NCBI RefSeq assembly: GCF_009765215.1
Contig: NZ_VLNV01000001.1
Span: 1,231,547 to 1,295,546, forward strand
Source: Lysobacter prati
Lineage (GTDB): Bacteria > Pseudomonadota > Gammaproteobacteria > Xanthomonadales > Xanthomonadaceae
Direction of reading: 5' to 3'
Length of the DNA stretch: 64,000 bases
The position numbers were made by a program, and so were the translations under genes. Positions 8,186 to 18,056 of the stretch are shown one piece after another. The notes under the pieces are model-generated. The model was not told where the DNA came from. It worked only from the letters and a program-made list of their open reading frames with translations, and made no database searches. The number at the start of each line of letters is the position of its first letter. Within the stretch, counting starts at the first letter, position 1.

Positions 8186-10657
8186 TCAGAATTTCAGCTC
8201 TGCCTTCCAGTCGCGGCGGGCCTTCGGGACGCGGATGACGACAGATTGTTGCTGCGCGTCGTAGTTCCAGTCGCCAACCACCTTCCCGTCAATCTGCAAC
8301 GACGAAGGCTTTCGCGCCGCCCCATACACCGTCACTTCGACATCGCCCCACCACGGCGCGAACCCGTCTTGCACGACGTGCGACGTCACCGTTGCCCCAC
8401 GCCTTGTCACCTCGCACGCATACGCAACGCGCAGCAGCGCCCTGCTCTTGTAGGCTTGGCTCTCGCCATCGTCCTGGTACAGCGACCCGGCGCACTCACC
8501 GCCGGCCTTGGGCAGATACACCTGCAACTGCAACGGCCCGGCCGGCTTCTCGCCGGTGTGCTGCACCACCGCCTGCATCGGCACGATCGCACCGGCGCGC
8601 ACGAACAGCGGCGGCGTCGCCGGGCGCGGATCGAGCTTGATCGGATCCTTCTGCGCAACCTGGCGCTGCGACGTACCAAACGCATACCACTCGCCCGGCG
8701 GCAGCACGACCTGATACGCATCCATCCGTTCGTCGCTGACCGGCGCCACGAACAGATCCGGGCCGAACAGGAAATCGCGGTCGTTGCCGTAGAACGCTTC
8801 CGCCTGCGGGTACTGCAGGAACACCGGTCGCATGATCGGCAGGCCGTTGCGCGCATTCTCCTCGGCCGCGGTGTACAGGTACGGCATCAACCGGTAGCGA
8901 AGCTCGATGGCCTCGCGACGCAGCGCCTCGTGCTGCGGCCCGTCGACCCATGCCTCGTGCGGGCGCGTGTCGGTCGCGGCGTGGTTGCGGAACACCGGAT
9001 TGAAAGCGCCGAGCTGGTACCAGCGCGTCAGCAGTTCCGGCGGCGGCGAACCGATGAAACCGCCGACGTCGTCGCCGGCCAGCGCCATGCCCGACAGCCC
9101 CAGGCTCAGCAGGTTCGGCGTGCTCTGCGCCAGGTGGTGCCAGCTGGCGGTGTTGTCGCCGGTCCAGGTGGCGGCATAGCGCTGGGTTCCGGCGTAGGCG
9201 GCACGCGTGAGCACGAACGGGCGCTGCTCCGGCTGCAGCTTCAGCAGGCCTTCGTAAGTCGCCCGCGCATTGAGCATGCCGTAGACGTTGTGGATGGCGC
9301 GATGGTCGCGCTGGCTGCCATCGTCCATGCGGTGCACGGCATCGGGCGACATCGTGTTGCCGGGCACGTTGAACACCGACGGCTCGTTCATGTCGTTCCA
9401 ATAGCCGGCCGCGCCCATCGCGCTGAACTCCCGGTACAGCCCGCCCCACCAGTCACGAACACGCGTCAGGGTGAAGTCCGGGAACACCGCGTCGCCCGGC
9501 CACACCGGGCCTATGTACAGCGAGCCGTCCGGGTTGCGGATGAAAGCATCGGCGGCCATGCCCGAGTCGAACGGCGCGTAGCCCGTGCCCGGTGCGTGCT
9601 TGATGTGCAGGTCGGTGATCAGCACCGTGCGCAGTCCCTGCGCGCGCAGGTCGGCGATCATCTGCTCGAAGTGCGGGAACTGCTCGCGATCGACAGTGAA
9701 GGGCGCGTAGCCCTGCTGGAAGTCGATGTCTAGGTAGATCGCGTCGCTGGGAATGCGGTGTTCGCGCAGCTGCGCGGCAATCTCGCGGACCTTGCTCTCG
9801 GGGTTGTAGCTGTAACGCGACTGGTGGAAACCCAGAGCCCACATCGGCGGCAGCGGCGTGCGGCCGGTCAGCGCGGTGTAGCGCTCCAGCACGCGCGCCG
9901 GCTGCGGGCCGGCGATGAAGTAGTAGTCGAGGGCGCCGCCTTCCGCGCCGAACGAGAAGTACTCATCCGACTCCTTGCCGAAGTCAAAGCTGCTGCGTGA
10001 GGTGTTGTCGAAGAACAGACCGTATGCGGTGCCGGCGCGCAGGCCGATGAAGAATGGGATCGACTTGTACAACGGGTCGCTGGAACCCTGCCACCCGTAG
10101 GCATCGGAGTTCCACATCGTGAAGGCGCGACCGCGGCGATCGATCGGGCCGGCCTTGTCGCCCAGGCCATAAAAATGCCCATCGGCAGGCAATTCCTTCC
10201 AGCTGCGCACGCGCGGTCCGTGCGGGCTGTCGGACCAGGCCATCGGCATCTGCGCGGAGTCGGCCAGCAGGACCTGGCCAGTGCGATCGGCAAACTCCAC
10301 GCGCAGCGGTTGCTTGCGAATCACCGCAACCACATCGCCCGACGCGATCCTGACCGCATCGGCCGAATCGGCGACGTCGACCTTGGCCGGCGGCGCGCCG
10401 GGCACTACGGCCCACGACGGCGTCGCATCGAAGCGACCATTGGGCGCCAACGTGACGCGATAGACGCCGTCGCCAATCGCCGTCACGCGAACCCGTGCCG
10501 GACCGGAGGCAACCTCGGCGCCATTGGCCTGGACCTCGACCCGGTCGACCGCGCCGACATGCCGCCAGCCCTGCGCGGCCACCGGCGCGACGCCGGAAAG
10601 TGCGCACGCCACCGCCGCCAGAGCGGTCCACCCACGTCGCTTCAACACCACTGCCAA
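8186..10657 (-). CDS. Secreted glycoside hydrolase family 31 (alpha-glucosidase type)
   Basis: An 823-residue exported enzyme. The start is a TTG at 10657, backed by an AGGGGG site about 6 bases upstream. Residues 1-28 form a signal peptide ending VAPVAA before Q29. The GH31 signature GYWNDMNEPSVF puts the nucleophile at D422, and TWTGDNTASW puts the likely acid/base at D501. The upstream LGFHQSRYSYN and YLDIDFQQGYAPFT motifs, and the N-terminal beta-sandwich (FYGLGDKAGPIDRRG), are typical of alpha-glucosidases and alpha-xylosidases. It should hydrolyse alpha-linked gluco-oligosaccharides in the periplasm or outside the cell; the exact substrate cannot be told. It is convergent with dnaE and divergent from accA, so it looks like an accessory gene placed inside a core cluster. 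Confidence 0.92.
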   Translation of the reverse strand: MAVVLKRRGWTALAAVACALSGVAPVAAQGWRHVGAVDRVEVQANGAEVASGPARVRVTAIGDGVYRVTLAPNGRFDATPSWAVVPGAPPAKVDVADSADAVRIASGDVVAVIRKQPLRVEFADRTGQVLLADSAQMPMAWSDSPHGPRVRSWKELPADGHFYGLGDKAGPIDRRGRAFTMWNSDAYGWQGSSDPLYKSIPFFIGLRAGTAYGLFFDNTSRSSFDFGKESDEYFSFGAEGGALDYYFIAGPQPARVLERYTALTGRTPLPPMWALGFHQSRYSYNPESKVREIAAQLREHRIPSDAIYLDIDFQQGYAPFTVDREQFPHFEQMIADLRAQGLRTVLITDLHIKHAPGTGYAPFDSGMAADAFIRNPDGSLYIGPVWPGDAVFPDFTLTRVRDWWGGLYREFSAMGAAGYWNDMNEPSVFNVPGNTMSPDAVHRMDDGSQRDHRAIHNVYGMLNARATYEGLLKLQPEQRPFVLTRAAYAGTQRYAATWTGDNTASWHHLAQSTPNLLSLGLSGMALAGDDVGGFIGSPPPELLTRWYQLGAFNPVFRNHAATDTRPHEAWVDGPQHEALRREAIELRYRLMPYLYTAAEENARNGLPIMRPVFLQYPQAEAFYGNDRDFLFGPDLFVAPVSDERMDAYQVVLPPGEWYAFGTSQRQVAQKDPIKLDPRPATPPLFVRAGAIVPMQAVVQHTGEKPAGPLQLQVYLPKAGGECAGSLYQDDGESQAYKSRALLRVAYACEVTRRGATVTSHVVQDGFAPWWGDVEVTVYGAARKPSSLQIDGKVVGDWNYDAQQQSVVIRVPKARRDWKAELKF

Positions 10658-10880
10658 GACTCGCCCCCTCCCGCTCCAGCGCGGAAGAGCGATTCAAACA
10701 CGCGCCTGAGCCGCGCCGACGCCGGCAGCCGATGAATACGACTTCATAGCCGTTTGCCGCCGATCGACGGCGATCGGTGGGATTGGACGGTATTGGCCGG
10801 CCGATCGGCGCACGCCACACGTCTCGGTACGGTCGCCCTCCCTCGGCTAGACTGTCGCCTTTCAGGCCAATGGCCCACGC

Positions 10881-11840
10881 ATGAACCCGAATTACCTCGA
10901 TTTCGAGCAACCCATCGCCGACCTGGAAGCCAAGATCCAGGAACTGCGCCATGCCAGCAACGCCCCGGCCGTGGACGTGGATGCCGAAGTACATGCGCTG
11001 CAGGACAAGCTGCGCATCCGTACCGCCCAGATCTTCCGCGACCTGACCTCGTGGCAGGTGTCGCAGCTGGCCCGCCATCCGGCGCGCCCGTACACCAACG
11101 ACTACATCCGGATCATCTGCGACGAGTTCCAGGAACTGGCCGGCGACCGCGCCTACGCCGACGACGCCGCCATCGTCGGTGGCCTGGGCCGCATCAACGG
11201 CCGTAGCGTGGTCATCATCGGCCACCAGAAGGGTCGCGACACCAAGAGCAAGATCAAGCGCAATTTCGGCATGCCGCGTCCGGAGGGCTACCGCAAGGCG
11301 CTGCGCCTGATGAAGCTGGCCGAACGCTTCCGCCTGCCGATCCTGACCTTCATCGACACCCCGGGCGCCTACCCCGGCGTCGGCGCCGAAGAGCGCGGCC
11401 AGTCCGAGGCTATCGCCCGCAACCTGCTGGAGATGAGCGAGTTGAAGGTGCCGGTGATCTGCACCGTGATCGGCGAAGGCGGCTCCGGCGGCGCGCTGGC
11501 GATCGGCGTCGGCGATCGCACGCTGATGCTCGAGTACAGCACCTACTCGGTGATCTCGCCGGAAGGTTGCGCCTCGATCCTGTGGAAGTCGGCCGACAAG
11601 GCCAAGGACGCCGCAGAGCAACTCGGCCTGACCGCCAAGCGCCTGCTAGGCCTGGGCCTGGTCGACAAGCTGGTGCGTGAGCCGATCGGCGGCGCCCACC
11701 GCAACCCGCGTCAGATGGCCACGCGCCTGAAGGCGGTGCTGCTCAACGAACTCGACGCGCTCGAGGCGTTGCCGGTCGAGGATCTGCTCGACCGTCGCTA
11801 CCGCCGCCTGCGCAGCTACGGCGCATACGAAGCCGCCTGA
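10881..11840 (+). CDS. accA: Acetyl-CoA carboxylase carboxyltransferase subunit alpha
   Basis: A 319-residue protein, the usual AccA length. With AccD it moves the carboxyl group from biotinyl-BCCP to acetyl-CoA, giving malonyl-CoA for fatty acid synthesis in the cytoplasm. Hallmarks are the N-terminal [18 protein letters not shown] helix, the [16 protein letters not shown] segment, [32 protein letters not shown], and the oxyanion-hole glycines in [15 protein letters not shown]. It starts at ATG 10881. The upstream 223 bases divergent to the GH31 gene hold its promoter; a TAGACT box near 10848 could be the -10 element. Confidence 0.97.
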   Translation: MNPNYLDFEQPIADLEAKIQELRHASNAPAVDVDAEVHALQDKLRIRTAQIFRDLTSWQVSQLARHPARPYTNDYIRIICDEFQELAGDRAYADDAAIVGGLGRINGRSVVIIGHQKGRDTKSKIKRNFGMPRPEGYRKALRLMKLAERFRLPILTFIDTPGAYPGVGAEERGQSEAIARNLLEMSELKVPVICTVIGEGGSGGALAIGVGDRTLMLEYSTYSVISPEGCASILWKSADKAKDAAEQLGLTAKRLLGLGLVDKLVREPIGGAHRNPRQMATRLKAVLLNELDALEALPVEDLLDRRYRRLRSYGAYEAA

Positions 11841-11845
11841 CCCCG

Positions 11846-11868
11846 GTCGTCCCGCCCCGCGGGACGAC
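11846..11868 (+). terminator. Hairpin after accA
   Basis: GTCGTCCCG/CGGGACGAC forms a perfect 9-bp stem with a 5-base loop, 5 bases after the accA stop. Only a weak T-rich stretch (GTCTTC) follows. Confidence 0.5.
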
Positions 11869-11945
11869 GTCTTCACACCGGCACCGCCCAGCGGCCGGTA
11901 TTACTCGCGCCCGGGCCCGGCATGCCGCCGGGCGGGAGCGTTGCC

Positions 11946-12239
11946 ATGGTCATCACCCGCGTCCGCGTGATGTCGGTTGCCAAGATCTTCGCCATCATCT
12001 CGGCCGTGTTCGGCCTGATTGCCGGCGTGCTGATGTTCCTGTCGTTCTCGATGGGAGGCATGGCAGAAGCGGCGAAGGCCGATCCCGGGTTGGCCTGGGT
12101 TGCTGGCCTGGGCGGGCTGGCCATCGTCGTGCTGCCGCTCTTCTACGGCGTGATCGGCTTCATTGCCGGCGCGCTGTACGCGTGGATCTACAACCTCGCC
12201 GCGCGCTTCGTCGGCGGCATCGAGATCGAAACCCGCTGA
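11946..12239 (+). CDS. Small membrane protein (DUF3566-like)
   Basis: A 97-residue protein. The ATG at 11946 is chosen over an in-frame ATG at 11922 because GGGAG lies 7 bases before it. Two hydrophobic segments are clear: residues about 11-33 (IFAIISAVFGLIAGVLMFLSFSM) and about 50-80 (LAWVAGLGGLAIVVLPLFYGVIGFIAGALYAWIYNLAARFVGG). The order RVRVMSVAKIFAII...GVIGFIAGALYAWIYN resembles the DUF3566/transmembrane family of unknown function. The gene follows accA and converges on the flavin reductase gene with only 19 bases between stops. Confidence 0.7.
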   Translation: MVITRVRVMSVAKIFAIISAVFGLIAGVLMFLSFSMGGMAEAAKADPGLAWVAGLGGLAIVVLPLFYGVIGFIAGALYAWIYNLAARFVGGIEIETR

Positions 12240-12258
12240 AATCCTGCCGGAAGCCGCT

Positions 12259-13320
12259 TTACCACGCGCGCAGGTATTGCTCAGGCGCGTGCAGATCGGC
12301 TTCCAGCTCGCGCGCGGCCCTGCGCGGGAAGTAGGGATCGCGCAGCAGTTCGCGCGCCAGCAACACGACGTCGGCATCGCCGTGCTCGATCACCGACTCG
12401 GCGTGGCCGGGCTCGGTGATCAGGCCGACCGCGCCGGTGGCGATGCCGGCTTCACGACGGATGCGCGCCGAGAACGGCACCTGGTAGCCAGGCTGCAACG
12501 GAATCTTCGCCCCGTGCACCAGGCCGCCGCTGGACACGTCGATCAGATCGACGCCACGCTTCGACACCAGTCGCGCCAGTTCGATGCTCTGTTCGATGTC
12601 CCAGCCACCATCGGTCCAGTCGGTGGCGGAGATGCGCAACCAGATCGGCAGGCGTTCCGGCCACACCTTGCGCACCGCGTCGAGCACTTCCAGCAGCAAT
12701 CGCGTGCGGTTCTCGAAACTGCCGCCGTAGGCGTCGTCGCGCTGGTTCGACAGCGGCGACAGGAACTGATGCAGCAGGTATCCGTGCGCGGCATGCAGCT
12801 CGATCAGGCGGAAGCCGGCGGCATGGGCACGCCATGCGGCCGCGGCAAAGTCGTCGACGAGATTCCTCAGCTGCGCCTCGTCGAGCGCACGCGGCACCGC
12901 AGAGGTCTCGCTGAAGGCCAACGCCGACGGCGCCACCGGCGTCCAGCCGCCATCTACCTGCGACACGCTGATGCCGCCCAGCCACGGCGGTGCCACGCTG
13001 GCCTTGCGTCCGGCGTGGGCGAGCTGGATCCCGGGCACCGCACCCTGGCAGGACATGAAACGGGCGATGCGCGCCCAGGCCTCGGCCTGGCGATCGTTCC
13101 AGATGCCGGTGTCGGCCGGCGAAATGCGGCCTTCGGCCGATACCGCGCTGGCCTCGGCGATGATCGCGCCGGCGCCGCCGACCGCGCGGCTGCCCAGGTG
13201 CACCAGGTGCCAGTCATTGGGGACGCCGTCGACCGCCGAGTACTGGCACATCGGCGCCACCACCAGGCGATTGCGCAGGGTCAGCGAGCGTTGCTCGAAG
13301 GGGTCGAATAACCGGGCCAA
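12259..13320 (-). CDS. NADH:flavin oxidoreductase, old yellow enzyme family (NamA/YqjM-like)
   Basis: About 353 residues if it starts at the TTG at 13320, which has GGAG 8 bases upstream. The open frame continues further upstream, but that extension is Cys/His-rich, unlike the family, and would overlap the tilS promoter. The FMN-binding TIM barrel has VVAPMCQYSA with C25 and Y27, the cysteine-containing signature of the YqjM class. It also has QLAHAGRKAS, ELHAAHGYLLHQFLSPLSNQR with the substrate-binding histidine pair, GGSFENRTRLLLEV, and LARELLRDPYFP at the end. The family reduces activated C=C double bonds (enones, nitro compounds) with NAD(P)H. The physiological substrate is unknown. Confidence 0.88.
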   Translation of the reverse strand: MARLFDPFEQRSLTLRNRLVVAPMCQYSAVDGVPNDWHLVHLGSRAVGGAGAIIAEASAVSAEGRISPADTGIWNDRQAEAWARIARFMSCQGAVPGIQLAHAGRKASVAPPWLGGISVSQVDGGWTPVAPSALAFSETSAVPRALDEAQLRNLVDDFAAAAWRAHAAGFRLIELHAAHGYLLHQFLSPLSNQRDDAYGGSFENRTRLLLEVLDAVRKVWPERLPIWLRISATDWTDGGWDIEQSIELARLVSKRGVDLIDVSSGGLVHGAKIPLQPGYQVPFSARIRREAGIATGAVGLITEPGHAESVIEHGDADVVLLARELLRDPYFPRRAARELEADLHAPEQYLRAW

Positions 13321-13437
13321 AACCGTATCTCCATGAAGGGTTGCACTGCAGGCATGGGTGAATGGTGCGTCCGCGGCGGCGCCAACACAGCACCAACGAT
13401 GGGTTGCTGCATTCCAATGCCGTGGCACCATCGGCAG

Positions 13438-14724
13438 ATGCCGCCAGCCCCCCTGCCCGCCGCCCTCCACGACCGTCCTGCGGGGCCCGTGTGCGTGGCC
13501 TACAGCGGCGGCCTGGATTCGAGCGTGCTGCTACACCTGCTTGCGAGCACGGCAGGCGCTTCATCGCTGCGGGCGCTGCACGTGCACCACGGCCTCAATC
13601 CGCAGGCCGACGCCTGGGCGGAACACTGCGCGTTTACCTGCGCAACGCTGGGCGTGCCGCTGACGGTGGTGCGGGTCAACGTCGTCCGTGCTGGCGATGG
13701 CCCGGAAGCGGCCGCCCGGGCCGCGCGCCACAGCGCCTTCGCCGAAGCACTCGCCACCGGTGAAGTGCTCGCGCTGGCGCACCACCGCGACGACCAGGCC
13801 GAGACCTGGCTGCTGCGCGCACTGCGCGGTTCCGGCAGCGACGGTCTGGCGGCCATGCGGCGCTGGCGGGAATACGGCGCCGGCCGGCTGTGGCGTCCGC
13901 TACTGGATCATGGCCGCGCCGACCTGCTCGCCTACGCCCAGGCGAAGGACCTGGCCTGGATCGACGACCCCAGCAACAGCGACACGAGCTTCGATCGCAA
14001 CTTCCTGCGCCAGCGGGTGATGCCGTTGCTGCGCGAGCGCTGGACGCACGCCGACGCGGCATTGGCCCAGTCCGCAAGCCTGTCGGCACAGGCCGGCGAA
14101 CTGCTCGACGCCAGCGATATCCAGGCGTTGGCTGACGCCGCGACCGCCGATCTGCACTGCCTGTCGCGCCAGCGCCTGCTGGCGATGCCGGCGACGCGGC
14201 GCGCACGCGTGCTGCGCCGCTGGATCGCCACGCTCGGCCTGCCGGCACTGCCGGCCAACGGCGTGGCCCGCATCGAGTCCGACGTACTCGCCGCCGCTGA
14301 CGATGCGCAGGCCGTGTTCGCGTGGCGCGGCGCGGCCGTGGGCAGCTGGCGCGACCTGCTGCATGCCGATGTCATCCGGCCGCCCATGCCACTGGACTGG
14401 CGCAGCGCGTGGAGCGGACAGGCACCGCTGGCATTGCCCCACGGAGGGCAGCTGCTGTTGGAAGGTGCGCCCTCGCTCGACGTGCAAGCCACCGTGCATG
14501 CCCGCCACGGTGGCGAACGCTTCGTCCTGCCCGGCCGCAGCCATTCGCATAGCGTCAAGCACCTGCTGCAGGAGCTGGGCGTGCCACCGTGGCAGCGCGA
14601 GCGCCTGCCGCTGCTCAGCGATGCCGGCGGAGAACTGCTCGCCATCGCCGACCTGGCCTGTTCGGCGCCGTTCGATGCCTGGCTGCGCCAGCGCGGTGCG
14701 CGCCTGGTCTGGATCGACACCTGA
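13438..14724 (+). CDS. tilS: tRNA(Ile)-lysidine synthase
   Basis: A 428-residue protein from ATG 13438. Earlier in-frame ATGs exist (13333, 13417) but give an atypical N-terminus. The PP-loop AYSGGLDSSVLL (SGGLDS at 23-28) binds ATP. HHGLNPQADAW and ALAHHRDDQAETWLLRALRGSG are the other conserved N-domain motifs. The C-terminal TilS domain (VLPGRSHSHSVKHLLQELGVPPWQRERLPLL) is present. The enzyme adenylates C34 of tRNA-Ile(CAU) and attaches lysine, so that the tRNA reads AUA. It is essential and cytoplasmic. It is followed at 78 bases by xseB and then ispA on the same strand, probably one transcription unit. Confidence 0.95.
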   Translation: MPPAPLPAALHDRPAGPVCVAYSGGLDSSVLLHLLASTAGASSLRALHVHHGLNPQADAWAEHCAFTCATLGVPLTVVRVNVVRAGDGPEAAARAARHSAFAEALATGEVLALAHHRDDQAETWLLRALRGSGSDGLAAMRRWREYGAGRLWRPLLDHGRADLLAYAQAKDLAWIDDPSNSDTSFDRNFLRQRVMPLLRERWTHADAALAQSASLSAQAGELLDASDIQALADAATADLHCLSRQRLLAMPATRRARVLRRWIATLGLPALPANGVARIESDVLAAADDAQAVFAWRGAAVGSWRDLLHADVIRPPMPLDWRSAWSGQAPLALPHGGQLLLEGAPSLDVQATVHARHGGERFVLPGRSHSHSVKHLLQELGVPPWQRERLPLLSDAGGELLAIADLACSAPFDAWLRQRGARLVWIDT

Positions 14725-14802
14725 CGTCACGCTGCAGCGCAGGCGGCCCAGCGGCCGACTGCGGCAATTGACCCCCGCCGGGCGCGGTCGCAAACTTCGC
14801 CC

Positions 14803-15102
14803 ATGTCGCCCAAAACCACCAAAGACACCGCCCCGTCCGCTTCGCCCGTGAGCGATTTCGAGCAGTCGCTCGATGCGCTCGAACAACTGGTCGACAAGAT
14901 GGAACACGGCGAGATGAGCCTGGAAGACTCCCTGGCCGCGTACGAACGCGGCGTGGGCCTCTACCGCCGCTGCCAGAGTGCGCTCGAGCAGGCCGAACTG
15001 CGCGTGCGCCTGCTCAGCGACCCGCAGAATCCGGCCGCCGCCGAACCGTTCGCCGCGCTGTCGCCGCAGGCGCCCACGCTGTCCAGCGCCAGCGATGACT
15101 GA
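14803..15102 (+). CDS. xseB: Exodeoxyribonuclease VII small subunit
   Basis: A 99-residue acidic helical protein. The core [50 protein letters not shown] is the XseB two-helix domain that binds the large subunit XseA to make the single-strand-specific exonuclease VII. It has a longer C-terminal tail than E. coli XseB. Its stop is 8 bases before the ispA start, the classical xseB-ispA arrangement with probable translational coupling. xseA is not in the window. Confidence 0.95.
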   Translation: MSPKTTKDTAPSASPVSDFEQSLDALEQLVDKMEHGEMSLEDSLAAYERGVGLYRRCQSALEQAELRVRLLSDPQNPAAAEPFAALSPQAPTLSSASDD

Positions 15103-15110
15103 CGCCGGCG

Positions 15111-15986
15111 ATGTCTGACCTGACCGGCTGGCGCGAGCGCGCCGACGCCGCGCTCGCGCGTGCCCTGCCCGATCCTTCGCTGCCGCCGCGTAGGCTGCAT
15201 GCCGCCATGCGCCACGCCGTGCTGCTCGGCGGCAAGCGCATGCGCCCGCTGCTGGTGTACGCCAGCGGTGTCGCGCTCGGCGCAGACGCCGAAGCGCTGG
15301 ACGCACCGGCGGTGGCGGTCGAACTGATCCACGCCTACTCGCTCGTGCATGACGATCTTCCGGCGATGGACGACGACGCCCTTCGTCGCGGCCAGCCGAC
15401 CGTACACGTCGCCTTCGACGAGGCCACTGCGATCCTCGCCGGCGACGCGCTGCAATCGCTGGCCTTCGAAGTGCTGGCCGCGGCGCCGGTGTCCGATTCG
15501 ATCCGGGTTGAACTGCTGCGCACGCTGGCGACGGCGTCCGGTGCCGCCGGCATGTGCGGCGGCCAGGCCCTCGACCTGGCTGCGACCGGCAATGGCTCGA
15601 CCTTGTCGGTCAGCGATCTCGAACGCCTGCACGCCCTCAAGACCGGCGCGCTGATCCGGGCGGCGGTGCGGATGGGCGCGCTGTGCGGTGGCGCATCGGT
15701 TGCCGAACTCGACAGCCTCGACCGCTACGCCGACGCACTCGGCCTGGCGTTCCAGGTGCGCGACGACATCCTCGACATCGAGGGCGACAGCGCCACCCTG
15801 GGCAAGACTGCGGGCAAGGACGTGGCCCAGGACAAGGCAACGTTCCCGGCCCTGATCGGACTGGATGCGTCGCGTGCGAGGTTGCAGGAATTGAGTGCGG
15901 CCATGACTGCCGAACTGGCGTCGTTTGGCGCGCGTGCCGACGCGCTGGCTGCATTGGGCCGGCTCGCGATCGAGCGCGACCGGTGA
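15111..15986 (+). CDS. ispA: Farnesyl diphosphate synthase (polyprenyl synthetase)
   Basis: A 291-residue trans-prenyltransferase. It joins isopentenyl diphosphate to dimethylallyl and geranyl diphosphate to give farnesyl diphosphate for quinones and undecaprenol. Both aspartate-rich motifs are intact: DDLPAMDDD at residues 81-89 and DDILD at 218-222. GGKRMRPLLVY and CGGQALDLAATG are also conserved. The five-residue spacing before the first motif (LVHDD) fits the short-chain bacterial type. dxs, which often follows, is absent here; a two-way hairpin ends the unit. Confidence 0.94.
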   Translation: MSDLTGWRERADAALARALPDPSLPPRRLHAAMRHAVLLGGKRMRPLLVYASGVALGADAEALDAPAVAVELIHAYSLVHDDLPAMDDDALRRGQPTVHVAFDEATAILAGDALQSLAFEVLAAAPVSDSIRVELLRTLATASGAAGMCGGQALDLAATGNGSTLSVSDLERLHALKTGALIRAAVRMGALCGGASVAELDSLDRYADALGLAFQVRDDILDIEGDSATLGKTAGKDVAQDKATFPALIGLDASRARLQELSAAMTAELASFGARADALAALGRLAIERDR

Positions 15987-15992
15987 ACTGAC

Positions 15993-16029
15993 GCAGTGAG
16001 GAAACTGCTTCGCAGCAGGCCCTCACTGC
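15993..16029. terminator. Bidirectional hairpin between ispA and the DUF4870 gene
   Basis: GCAGTGAGG (15993-16001) pairs exactly with CCTCACTGC (16021-16029), with an inner CTGC-TTC-GCAG stem. It lies between convergent genes and can serve both, though U-runs are weak. Confidence 0.55.
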
Positions 16030-16042
16030 GCCCAGGACGAGA

Positions 16043-16486
16043 TTACTTCACCAGTCGCAGCGTGAACGGGTAGCGGTAGGCAACGCCTTCGTTCGACTTG
16101 ATCGCTGCAATGATCGTGAACACCAGCCAGGCCACGCCGATGACGACCCAGGCCGGGATCGCGATCAGGAAGCCGATGCCCAGGGTGATGAACACCAGCA
16201 CCCACAGCGCGAAGAACACGATCGCGATGGTGATGTTGTAGTTCAGCGCTTCCTTGGCCTGGTCCTCGACGAAGGGCATGGTGTCCTTCTTCAGCAGCCA
16301 GATGATCAGCGGGCCGAGGAACGTGCCCCAGCCGCCGATACCGGAGGTCAGCACCGCACCGGCGATCGCCGACAGGTGCGCGAACATCGCCCACTGACGC
16401 TGCTCTGCCGAGATGCCGGTGAGATTGCCTTCCGGCGGCGGCGGCGGGGGTGCGTATGGGCCCGGGTTGTTCGGGTTCTCGCTCAT
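16043..16486 (-). CDS. DUF4870 (Tic20-like) membrane protein
   Basis: A 147-residue protein with a proline-rich cytoplasmic head (PGPYAPPPPPPEGN) and the DUF4870 core: QRQWAMFAHLSAIAG, LGPLIIWLLKKDTMPFVEDQAKEALNYNITIAI, and a C-terminal hydrophobic block ending in YRYPFTLRLVK. Three to four membrane helices are visible. The start ATG has GGGAG 9 bases upstream. The family is common, of unknown function, and distantly related to chloroplast Tic20. It lies 75 bases downstream of pmbA on the same strand and may share its transcript. Confidence 0.9.
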   Translation of the reverse strand: MSENPNNPGPYAPPPPPPEGNLTGISAEQRQWAMFAHLSAIAGAVLTSGIGGWGTFLGPLIIWLLKKDTMPFVEDQAKEALNYNITIAIVFFALWVLVFITLGIGFLIAIPAWVVIGVAWLVFTIIAAIKSNEGVAYRYPFTLRLVK

Positions 16487-16561
16487 GACGGTCTGCTCCC
16501 TTGACTGTTAAGGGTCACTTTCCACTCGCGACCCGGCCGGGTCAAGCGGGCGCCCGTTGCC

Positions 16562-17938
16562 TCACTCGACCGTTTCGCCCGCCACCGTCATCCGACCGAC
16601 CAGGATCGAGCCTGTGCGCAGGTGCGAACGCGGGTCTACGTCGCTGCCGACCGCCTCGATCGCGGAGAACATCGACTTGAGGTTGCCGGCGACCGTGATC
16701 CCATCGACCGGGTACTGGATCTGTCCGTTCTCGATCCAGAAGCCGGCCGCGCCGCGCGAGTAGTCGCCGGTGACGGTGTTGACGCCCTGCCCCATCAGTT
16801 CGGTGACCAGCAGGCCACGGCCCATCCCGGCCAGCATCGCGTCGAAGTCGCCGGCATTGGCCTCGACCTGGAGGTTGTGCACGCCGCCGGCGTTGGCGGT
16901 GGTCTGCAGGCCGAGCTTGCGCGCGGAGTAACTGCCCAGGATGTAACGCTGCAGCACGCCACCCTTCACCAGCGGGGCTTCACGCGAGGCCACGCCTTCG
17001 GCGTCGAATGAACTGGAGCGGAAACCGCGTTGCAGGAAGGGCAGCTCGTCGATGGCGAACCAGTCGGGGAACAACTGCGTGCCGACCGAATCCACCAGGA
17101 AGCTGGCGCGACGGTACAGCGCACCGCCGGAAACGGCGCCGAGCAGGTGCCCGATCAGCGAACGCGACATCTCGGCGGCGAACAGCACCGGGTACTCGCC
17201 GGTAGCAATCTGCCGCGGCTGCAGGCGCGAGGCCGCGCGCTGGGCGGCCTTGCGGCCGATCGTCGCGGCCGACTCGAGGTCGTCGGCGGACAGACCGATG
17301 CTGTACCAGCCATCGCGCTGCATCGCGTCGCCGCGGCCGGCAATCAACGCACAGCCGAGGCTGTGCTGGGTGCTGCGCTCGCGGCCGATGAAGCCGTGCG
17401 AATTGGCGTAGACGCTGATGCTCTCGCCGGTGCCGACGGAGGCGCCATCGGAGTTTTCGATGCGCTTGTCGGACTCGCGCCCGGCCTGCTCGCAGGCCAG
17501 CGCCAGGTCGACCGCGCGGTCGGCGTCGATCACCCACGGGTGCCAGGAATCGAACTCGCGCAGGTCGCGCGCCATCAGCCCGGCTTCGGCCAGGCCGGCG
17601 GCGGCGTCGTCCTCGGTGTGCAGGGCGATCGCGCAGGCCTGCTCGACGGTGGCGCCCAGGCTCTCCTCGCGCAGGTCGGCGGTGCTGGCACTGCCCTTGC
17701 GCTGGCCGAAATAGACGGTGACGGCGATGCCGCGGTCGCGGGTCGACTCGACCGTCTCGACCTCGCCCATGCGGACGTTGACGCTGAGCCCGGATTCCTC
17801 CGAGCACGAGACCTCGGCCTGGGTGGCGCCGCTGGCGCGGCAGCGCTCCAGAAGGCGCTGCGACAGCTCCGCCAGGGACTCCAGGCGGGCGTGGCTGTCA
17901 CCCAGGGATGCGGCGTATTGGGGAGTCAGTTCGTTCAA
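16562..17938 (-). CDS. pmbA: Metalloprotease PmbA (TldE)
   Basis: A 458-residue protein of the TldD/PmbA family. The start is a TTG at 17938 with AAGGA 7-9 bases upstream; no ATG is available nearby. The PmbA subunit lacks the zinc-binding HExxxH of TldD. It carries the conserved blocks [36 protein letters not shown] (as [16 protein letters not shown]) and [31 protein letters not shown]. With TldD it forms a heterodimeric protease that degrades unfolded peptides and can mature peptide antibiotics and CcdA-type antitoxins. Its partner tldD lies 0.8 kb away, beyond yjgA. It is divergent from yjgA, as in E. coli. Confidence 0.95.
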   Translation of the reverse strand: MNELTPQYAASLGDSHARLESLAELSQRLLERCRASGATQAEVSCSEESGLSVNVRMGEVETVESTRDRGIAVTVYFGQRKGSASTADLREESLGATVEQACAIALHTEDDAAAGLAEAGLMARDLREFDSWHPWVIDADRAVDLALACEQAGRESDKRIENSDGASVGTGESISVYANSHGFIGRERSTQHSLGCALIAGRGDAMQRDGWYSIGLSADDLESAATIGRKAAQRAASRLQPRQIATGEYPVLFAAEMSRSLIGHLLGAVSGGALYRRASFLVDSVGTQLFPDWFAIDELPFLQRGFRSSSFDAEGVASREAPLVKGGVLQRYILGSYSARKLGLQTTANAGGVHNLQVEANAGDFDAMLAGMGRGLLVTELMGQGVNTVTGDYSRGAAGFWIENGQIQYPVDGITVAGNLKSMFSAIEAVGSDVDPRSHLRTGSILVGRMTVAGETVE

Positions 17939-18056
17939 TGGCTTATCCTTGTTGCCTGCCGTTCCGCGGGCTTGGTCCCGGGAACCTGTTTTTGCCCTCC
18001 GCGGCGCCGAAGGCGCGCGGCGGGAAGTGGTCTATCGAAATTCAGGAAGAAGTGTC

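Noticed and set aside
12259-13470. Old-yellow-enzyme start at 13470
   Set aside because: The added 50 residues are Cys/His-rich, unlike the family, and overlap the tilS start region; TTG 13320 has a GGAG site.
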